Below, one piece after another: positions 1 to 4,110 of a DNA stretch of 5,686 nucleotides; the first letter of the stretch is position 1, and the number at the start of each line of letters is the position of its first letter. The notes under the pieces are model-generated. The model was not told where the DNA came from, searched no databases, and saw nothing but the letters and a program-made list of their open reading frames with translations. Both the position numbers and the translations under genes were made by a program. The stretch spans positions 1 through 5,686 of the forward strand of contig PWUB01000029.1 in assembly GCA_003563755.1 (NCBI GenBank). Direction: 5' to 3'. This DNA is from Clostridia bacterium (GTDB lineage: Bacteria > Bacillota_E > SLMV01 > PUMD01).

Positions 1-1
1 G

Positions 2-793
2 CGGCTGACCAGGGCCCTGTCCGCCGGGACCGAGGACAGGCCCTCACCGCTGGTGGACGGGGGAGGAGACCTGCGGATGCTCGCCGTCGCCAGCGGAAAG
101 GGCGGGGTAGGCAAGAGCACCCTGGCGGCCAATCTCGCCCGTGCTCTCGTCATCGGGGGCTTTAAGGTCGGGCTCATGGATGCCGACATCCAGGGGTTCA
201 CCGCGCCCCTTCTGTTGAAGGCCGGGGCCCGCCCCCGGGTGGTGGACGGGGCCATGGAGCCCAACCGCGTCCACGGCATCCAGGTTATGAGCATGGGCTT
301 TTTCGTCGACCAGGACCAGGCGGTGCTGTGGCGGGGACCGATGCTCATGAAAGCGGTCGACCAGTTCATCAGCGATGTCCGCTGGGACGGGGACCTGGAC
401 TACATGGTCATCGACCTTCCCCCGGGTACGGGTGACGTCCCCATGACCATCACCGCCAGGCTCCCGTCGGCGGAGATGCTGCTGGTGACCCTGCCCGAGT
501 CGTACTCAGTTACCGTGGCATCGCGCACCGCCGCCCTGGCCAACCGGATGCAGATCCCCCTTTTGGGAATCGTGGAAAACATGTCTTACATGCGCTGTTC
601 GGGCTGCGCCGAGCTGCTGTATCCCTTCGGCAGGGGTGGAGGAGAATCCCTGGCCAGCCAGCTGGGCGTGCCGCTCCTGGCCCAGATTCCCATCGACGAC
701 CGACGGGAGTCCGACGATCGGCTCCTGGTGGACCGGGACAGCTCCCCCGCCGGGGAGGCCATACGCAAGTTGGCCCAGCAGCTGGCGACGTAG
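2..793 (+). CDS. Mrp/Nbp35 (ApbC)-family P-loop ATPase, probable Fe-S cluster carrier; 5' end uncertain, possibly cut by window edge
   Basis: Members of this family are cytosolic ATPases that bind a labile Fe-S cluster between subunits and pass it to apoproteins. Numbering from the GTG at 53, the sequence shows the deviant Walker A GKGGVGKST (residues 15-23), the DAD switch (43-45), WRGPM (93-97), Walker B running into DLPPGTGD (121-128), ENMSY (175-179) and the cluster-binding CxxC (C182, C185), followed by FGRGGGE. The C-terminus is complete (TAG 791-793). The frame is open to base 2, and the 25 codons before ATG 77 mostly end in G or C, as in coding sequence. The protein may therefore carry an N-terminal extension (often a DUF59/MIP18 domain in this family) outside the window. 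Against that, ATG 77 has a strong AGGAG at 64-68 with 8-base spacing and lies just before the first beta strand, a common start in compact family members. Oddity: DADIQGFTAP replaces the usual DADIYGPS-P. Family assignment is firm; start and client are unknown. Confidence 0.93.
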   Translation, partial: RLTRALSAGTEDRPSPLVDGGGDLRMLAVASGKGGVGKSTLAANLARALVIGGFKVGLMDADIQGFTAPLLLKAGARPRVVDGAMEPNRVHGIQVMSMGFFVDQDQAVLWRGPMLMKAVDQFISDVRWDGDLDYMVIDLPPGTGDVPMTITARLPSAEMLLVTLPESYSVTVASRTAALANRMQIPLLGIVENMSYMRCSGCAELLYPFGRGGGESLASQLGVPLLAQIPIDDRRESDDRLLVDRDSSPAGEAIRKLAQQLAT

Positions 794-828
794 CGGATCT
801 TCTCTGCGGGCACACTCATGCGTGTACC

Positions 829-859
829 GCCGAGCCCGGGGGGGTGCTCCGGACTCGGC
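829..859 (+). terminator. GC-rich hairpin 35 bases after the Mrp-family stop, possible terminator
   Basis: GCCGAGCCCGG (829-839) pairs with CCGGACTCGGC (849-859) over 11 positions with one C/A mismatch, around a 9-base loop. Its position just after the stop codon suits a transcription end for the ATPase gene. No T-run follows, so it is not a canonical intrinsic terminator; it could instead be a processing or stability hairpin. Confidence 0.4.
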
Positions 860-882
860 CCGTTGGTCAATGCCCCTTACTG

Positions 883-911
883 CCGGATCGGCATCCGGGC
901 CGGTTCACCGG
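883..911. other. Two short perfect inverted repeats in the intergenic gap
   Basis: CCGGAT (883-888) and ATCCGG (893-898) form a 6-bp stem with loop CGGC. Immediately after it, CCGGT (900-904) and ACCGG (907-911) form a second inverted repeat. With the hairpin at 829-859, most of the 794-980 gap can fold. No clear promoter was found in the gap for the downstream hydrolase. Function is unknown, and in GC-rich sequence some of this may be chance. Confidence 0.3.
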
Positions 912-989
912 GTGCAGGGGCAGGAAGTGCGTTCACTCTCACGAAATAGACCCCAGTAACCTACTTCAGATTGTCAGGGAGTGTTCGCA

Positions 990-2324
990 TTGACTGATGC
1001 CGCATGGTCGAAATTCGCCGATTACACCGAGCAGTTGATGTACGAGGAGAACATAGCGGGGGTCGCCGTCGCTGTGTCCATCGACGGCGAGATCATCTAC
1101 TCCGAGGGGTTCGGCTTTCGTGACGAGGCCGAGCAGCTACCGGTGACCCCGGAAACCATCTTCGGCATCGCATCCATCAGTAAGTCGTTCACTGCCGTGG
1201 TCATCAGCCAGCTGGCTGACGAGGGACTTCTCTCGATTGACGATCCCGTGGTGAAACATCTGCCGGAGTTCGAACTCCGGGGTGTGAAGGATATTAGTGC
1301 CGTAAAGATCAGGCACCTGCTCTCACATACCACGGGTCTTCCGCCCATGAAGAGACGCCAGGATATCGAGTTCTTCGATGAGCATCTCACCTACCTGGCG
1401 CAGGCGGGCTACGAGATGTTGGGTGAACCCGGTGAATACTTCAGCTATTGCAACGACGCATACCTTCTGCTCGGAGCCATCATCGAGCGCAAGACGGGTA
1501 AGCTGTATCGCCGGGCGATGACGGAGAGGATCCTTGACTCCCTGGACATGAAGCGTTCGACTTACAGCCTGGAGGAAATCAGGAAGTTTCCGAACGTAAG
1601 TGTTCCCTATATTTACAACAAGAAGAAGAAACGGCTGGAGACGGCCGAATGGCCGGACCTGGGCACCTACGAGGTCGGCGGCGGGGTGAGATCCAACGTG
1701 CTGGACCTGCTCAAGTACGGCGAGATGTATGTCAACGACGGGATGTACGGGGGCCAGAAGATCATCAGCAGCGAGGGCATAGAGCGTATGAGGGAACCTG
1801 TCCACGAGGTGGGTCGCAACACCCACTACTGCCTCGGCCTGCGGACGACCCTGGACTACGGCGGCGTGACTTTGGTGGAACACGGGGGCGGACAGCCCGG
1901 CGTCTCTTCCAATTTCGGCTTCGTGCCCGAGGCGAGCCTGGCTGCGGTGGTGCTGACGAACGTCTCCGGAGTTTGTGCGGGAAGCATATGGCTCGCCGCG
2001 GTGAACACCGCCTTGGGGCTGCCCCTGGATAAGGAGCGGAGCACCGAACCCGAGTATGATGCCACCGAGGAGGAACTGGTCAAGTTCATCGGCACATATC
2101 GTTCCCAGGAAGGCGGAGAGGTCCGTATATTCACCGAGGACGGCTCCCTTAAGGCCGAGGCCATGGGAGAAGTCTACCCGGTCCGTGCCAGCGATGAACG
2201 CACCCTGGTCGTGGAGGAGCTCAGGCGTCGAAACGTTATGACTTTCTTCTTCGATGATGGCGGCGAGGTGTGGGCTGCCTTCGTGGGTTCACGAATGCTG
2301 CGGAGAGTTCCCAGGGTGTTATGA
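990..2324 (+). CDS. Serine hydrolase, class C beta-lactamase / penicillin-binding-protein-like fold
   Basis: This is a complete active-site serine hydrolase of the AmpC superfamily, which includes class C beta-lactamases, DD-peptidases, D-aminopeptidases and esterases. Numbered from TTG 990 (444 aa), the catalytic motifs are present and in order: SISK (S62 nucleophile, K65 general base), the Y-x-N motif YCN (Y153, N155), and HGG (about 298-300) in place of the KTG box. RHLLSHTTGLP (about 108-118) is another family signature. The catalytic domain ends near residue 350; the last 90 or so residues resemble the small C-terminal beta domain many members carry. There is no signal peptide or membrane segment, so the enzyme is probably cytosolic, which argues against a periplasmic beta-lactamase or cell-wall role. 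TTG 990 is preferred because AGGGAG (976-981) lies 8 bases upstream. The in-frame GTG at 981 overlaps that site, and TAA lies upstream at 957-959. The substrate is not predictable; an esterase or peptidase acting on a small molecule is likeliest. Confidence 0.92.
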   Translation: MTDAAWSKFADYTEQLMYEENIAGVAVAVSIDGEIIYSEGFGFRDEAEQLPVTPETIFGIASISKSFTAVVISQLADEGLLSIDDPVVKHLPEFELRGVKDISAVKIRHLLSHTTGLPPMKRRQDIEFFDEHLTYLAQAGYEMLGEPGEYFSYCNDAYLLLGAIIERKTGKLYRRAMTERILDSLDMKRSTYSLEEIRKFPNVSVPYIYNKKKKRLETAEWPDLGTYEVGGGVRSNVLDLLKYGEMYVNDGMYGGQKIISSEGIERMREPVHEVGRNTHYCLGLRTTLDYGGVTLVEHGGGQPGVSSNFGFVPEASLAAVVLTNVSGVCAGSIWLAAVNTALGLPLDKERSTEPEYDATEEELVKFIGTYRSQEGGEVRIFTEDGSLKAEAMGEVYPVRASDERTLVVEELRRRNVMTFFFDDGGEVWAAFVGSRMLRRVPRVL

Positions 2325-2379
2325 CGGCGACTCGATCCGCAGCACCATTGGGCAGCTCCCGATGATCCGATAGGATGCG

Positions 2380-2398
2380 GGTGGGTGGTGGACCCACC
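2380..2398 (+). terminator. Hairpin 55 bases after the hydrolase stop, weak terminator candidate
   Basis: GGTGGGT (2380-2386) and ACCCACC (2392-2398) form a perfect 7-bp GC-rich stem with a 5-base loop. The position suits the 3' end of the hydrolase transcript, but no T-tract follows, so termination is only a possibility. Confidence 0.35.
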
Positions 2399-2536
2399 GG
2401 CAGAAGAGGCCCCTGGGCCCAGCCACCGATCTTCTATGTTGCTCCGGTGTCCTCGCGTGGAGGCTATGTCGACGGTTTGCTTGTGCACCTTCAGACCGCA
2501 AAATAGGTATCATTCATGTGCCGGCGCCTCTCATGG

Positions 2537-2560
2537 ATGCTCGACTCCTGAGTCGAGCAT
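2537..2560. repeat. Perfect 10-bp inverted repeat with 4-base loop
   Basis: ATGCTCGACT (2537-2546) and AGTCGAGCAT (2551-2560) are exact reverse complements around CCTG. It is the longest uninterrupted stem I found in the window. No T-run follows, and no second copy was seen here. It could be an RNA hairpin, a protein-binding palindrome, or part of a decayed mobile element. Confidence 0.6.
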
Positions 2561-2568
2561 ACTCCAGG

Positions 2569-2580
2569 GGAGCCGGCTCC
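2569..2580. repeat. 12-base perfect palindrome GGAGCCGGCTCC
   Basis: GGAGCCGGCTCC is self-complementary with no spacer and lies 8 bases after the inverted repeat at 2537-2560. It could bind a dimeric protein. The 8-mer GGAGCCGG recurs at 2688-2695, which may be chance. Confidence 0.4.
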
Positions 2581-2740
2581 TTCCACTGTATCTACCCGAT
2601 TATGCCCGGCCTGCAAGAGTACCAGAGAGTGCAAGTTCCCTGCGGGCCGAGTGCCTTTCGGGCATAGTCTGAAGACTCATCCCGTGCGGAGCCGGAGCAT
2701 CGGTTGAGTTTTGCAGCGGCACAGCATCGCGAGCTCACGA

Positions 2741-3240
2741 GTACGTGACGTCGAAGGCGGGAGCTGTGGAGTGGACGGCATGACGGTCGAGGACCTGATG
2801 CCCTACCTTCGGGAGCGCTGATCCAGTATTCGGGATGGCCGCTGCGCCCGATGGAGATTCCGGGGCCTGGCGGTGAGCTCCGTCTGTCTGGGGCTCCGAA
2901 GGTGGCGGATCGTCCGATGCAACAGGCTCTTCTTCAGGCCTGATCACGATCCTGGATCCCGGCTTCGTGGAGGAGGGTTACGGTTTTCGCGCCGGGCACA
3001 GGATCCATGATTGCTGCGATATGGATGGCCCGCCAGGCCACACACGAGAGGGTACTCCGATTGTTGGAGGGGCCGGACCGGTGGCTCCGCCTCAAATAAC
3101 GCCCCTGTGCCTGGCAGATCCACCTGACTGCCAACAGCAGGAGGGCCCCTGGTCCATGGCGGGAGCCTCTCGTCGTTCGCAGCGAAGAGGGTACCAGCCC
3201 GGAGCAGACGGATCATGTTTGGCCCCTGGTGATGAGCGCC
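2741..3240 (+). pseudogene. Decayed group II intron reverse transcriptase (LtrA-type) fragment
   Basis: No intact frame exists, but RT motifs in the correct order appear by changing frame. GVDGMTVEDL (2768-2797) matches the conserved GVDG-MTV start of LtrA-type RTs; its frame meets TGA at 2819, where the family often has Trp. One frame over, EIPGPGGELR (2854-2883) and DRPMQQALLQ (2908-2937) correspond to the family's EIPKPGG..R and DR..QQA.LQ motifs, then TGA at 2941. In the third frame, LDPGF followed by GYGFRAG (2976-2996) and H-D matches the DP.F....YGFRPGRS.H block. Weaker fragments follow: MAR...ERVLRLLE (3025-3069) and VVRSEEGTSP (3172-3201), like the R-EEGTPQGG motif. The catalytic YADD box and maturase domain are absent. 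Both frame changes fit single-base losses, and internal sequence is missing after GYGFRAG. Recognition of the family is firm; the exact ends are approximate. The intact protein would have reverse-transcribed its intron and assisted splicing. Confidence 0.82.
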
Positions 3241-3256
3241 CCCACAATGACACGTA

Positions 3257-3285
3257 TTGACCTGGAGACGGGCCGAGTATATACT
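3257..3285 (+). promoter_or_regulatory. Sigma-70-type promoter for tetR
   Basis: TTGACC (3257-3262) and TATACT (3280-3285) each match the housekeeping -35/-10 consensus at five of six positions and are separated by the optimal 17 bases. Transcription would start near 3292, leaving a leader of about 37 bases before ATG 3329. The AT-rich -10 stands out in GC-rich surroundings. It lies immediately right of the RT remnant. Confidence 0.75.
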
Positions 3286-3311
3286 TAACCTACCGACGGT
3301 CAGTTAGTTAA
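3285..3311. promoter_or_regulatory. Probable TetR operator, 27-base imperfect palindrome
   Basis: The two halves read TTAAC-nn-AC-n-GAC and GTC-n-GT-nn-GTTAA around a central G at 3298, so 10 of 13 paired positions are complementary. The core ACCGACGGTCAGT resembles the ACCGAC/GTCGGT-like half-sites seen for various TetR-family proteins. It overlaps the last base of the -10 box and the predicted transcription start, so binding would block initiation. Autorepression by the adjacent TetR protein is inferred from position and symmetry. Confidence 0.7.
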
Positions 3312-3328
3312 TAGGGAGGTATTGCCTT

Positions 3329-4006
3329 ATGCGGAGACGAAAGAGCGGGGCGACGCGCAAGCGGGAGTTTCTCGAGGTCGCTCTACGGTTGTTTTCAGAA
3401 GAAGGATATGACGGGACCACGATACAGGACATCATCGATACGGTGGGGGTATCCAAGGGCACCTTCTACCACTACTTCGACAGCAAACAGGATGTGGTCG
3501 AGGAACTGGCCCGCGATCTTAGCGAGCGCATAGCTCCGTTGATTGAGGAGATCGCCGCGCAGGACCTCGACACCGTTGAGAAACTGAACCGTGCCATCCA
3601 GTCTATCCAGGAGTTGAAGGCGGAGCATGCCGCGACCAGGGCACGGATGCGGAAAGCCCTACGGGGCTTGGGGAACCTGTACCTGGCCCAGCGTGTGATC
3701 GACGTCATGCTTGAGACCTCCGCCGGCCCCTTCGCCCTGCTCATCGCCGAGGGCAGGAGGCAGGGAGTCTTTGACGTGCCGGACGCGGACGAGGCGGCCG
3801 ACTGCCTCCTGCGGATGATCCTCGCCATGAACCAGTCGCTGCCCGCCCTGGAGGACCGGCCCGCCCTGCGGAGGAGGGTCCGATTCTACGAGCACGCCCT
3901 GGCGCGCGTACTGGGCGTTCCGCCGGGCTCGGTGGAGCTGCTCGAGCCCCTCCTGCGGCGGCTCTGCCGCGAACGGGAGCAGAGCGTAGAAACGGGTTCA
4001 TGTTGA
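3329..4006 (+). CDS. TetR/AcrR-family transcriptional repressor
   Basis: This is a complete 225-residue regulator, slightly long for the family. The N-terminal DNA-binding domain spans residues 10-57: a first helix (EFLEVALRLFSEEGYDGTT), then TIQDIIDTVGVSKGTFYHYF (31-50), the helix-turn-helix with the hallmark G-x-FYHYF recognition segment, followed by D-SKQD-V. The remainder is helical and variable, as expected for the ligand-binding and dimerisation domain; its ligand cannot be read from sequence. ATG 3329 is well supported by GGGAGGT (3314-3320) with 8-base spacing. The promoter at 3257-3285 and palindrome at 3285-3311 suggest autoregulation. The phosphotransferase-like gene follows on the same strand after 104 bases and is the natural candidate target, through read-through from the tetR promoter or an unseen site in the gap. 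Third codon positions become strongly GC-rich in the second half, less so in the first. Confidence 0.95.
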   Translation: MRRRKSGATRKREFLEVALRLFSEEGYDGTTIQDIIDTVGVSKGTFYHYFDSKQDVVEELARDLSERIAPLIEEIAAQDLDTVEKLNRAIQSIQELKAEHAATRARMRKALRGLGNLYLAQRVIDVMLETSAGPFALLIAEGRRQGVFDVPDADEAADCLLRMILAMNQSLPALEDRPALRRRVRFYEHALARVLGVPPGSVELLEPLLRRLCREREQSVETGSC

Positions 4007-4049
4007 GGAGACTGTCCGACACTACTGCATCGACGCGGCGGCACCCAGA

Positions 4050-4087
4050 CGGCGGCAAACTGCCCGCCGGGATCGGGACGTTACGTC
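4050..4087 (+). promoter_or_regulatory. Hairpin and short palindrome between tetR and the phosphotransferase-like gene
   Basis: CGGCGGCA (4050-4057) pairs with TGCCCGCCG (4061-4069) with one bulged C and loop AAC. A few bases on, GACGT-T-ACGTC (4077-4087) is an 11-base palindrome ending 23 bases before ATG 4111. Either could modulate expression of the downstream gene (attenuation, RNA stability or protein binding). No T-run and no good promoter were found in this 104-base gap. The hairpin does not match the rifamycin-associated element that I recall upstream of actinobacterial rifamycin-inactivation genes. Confidence 0.3.
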
Positions 4088-4110
4088 GAGTCTGAAAGGG
4101 AGAGAACCAC

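Larger units (their letters stand above)
2325..2740. other. Gene-free stretch with several hairpins, no convincing coding sequence
   Basis: No reading frame here resembles a known protein family, and the short open frames lack Shine-Dalgarno sites and protein-like composition. What can be seen is structure: hairpins at 2380-2398 and 2537-2560, a 12-base palindrome at 2569-2580, a small stem at 2652-2664 and AGTC-TGAA-GACT at 2666-2677. Because the next feature is a decayed group II intron reverse transcriptase, some of this could be remnant intron RNA. I could not recognise a 5' boundary or a domain V, so that link is speculative. Confidence 0.5.

Noticed and set aside
1323..1883. 186-codon minus-strand open frame
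   Set aside because: Antisense shadow of the serine hydrolase, whose catalytic motifs are all on the + strand.
990..2324. Secreted beta-lactamase conferring resistance
   Set aside because: No signal peptide is visible, and the fold is shared with many esterases and peptidases, so a resistance role is not supported.
2385..2672. 95-codon + strand open frame
   Set aside because: No ribosome binding site, no recognisable motif, and Ser/Pro/Arg/Cys-rich composition typical of chance frames in GC-rich DNA.
2967..3260. 97-codon + strand open frame starting GTG
   Set aside because: Its first residues match the internal GYGFRPG block of group II RTs, so it is a piece of a decayed gene, not a new small protein; it has no credible start context and runs into the tetR promoter.
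4050..4069. Rifamycin-associated element upstream of the phosphotransferase-like gene
   Set aside because: The inverted repeat here does not match the 19-base element as I recall it; it is only a GC hairpin.
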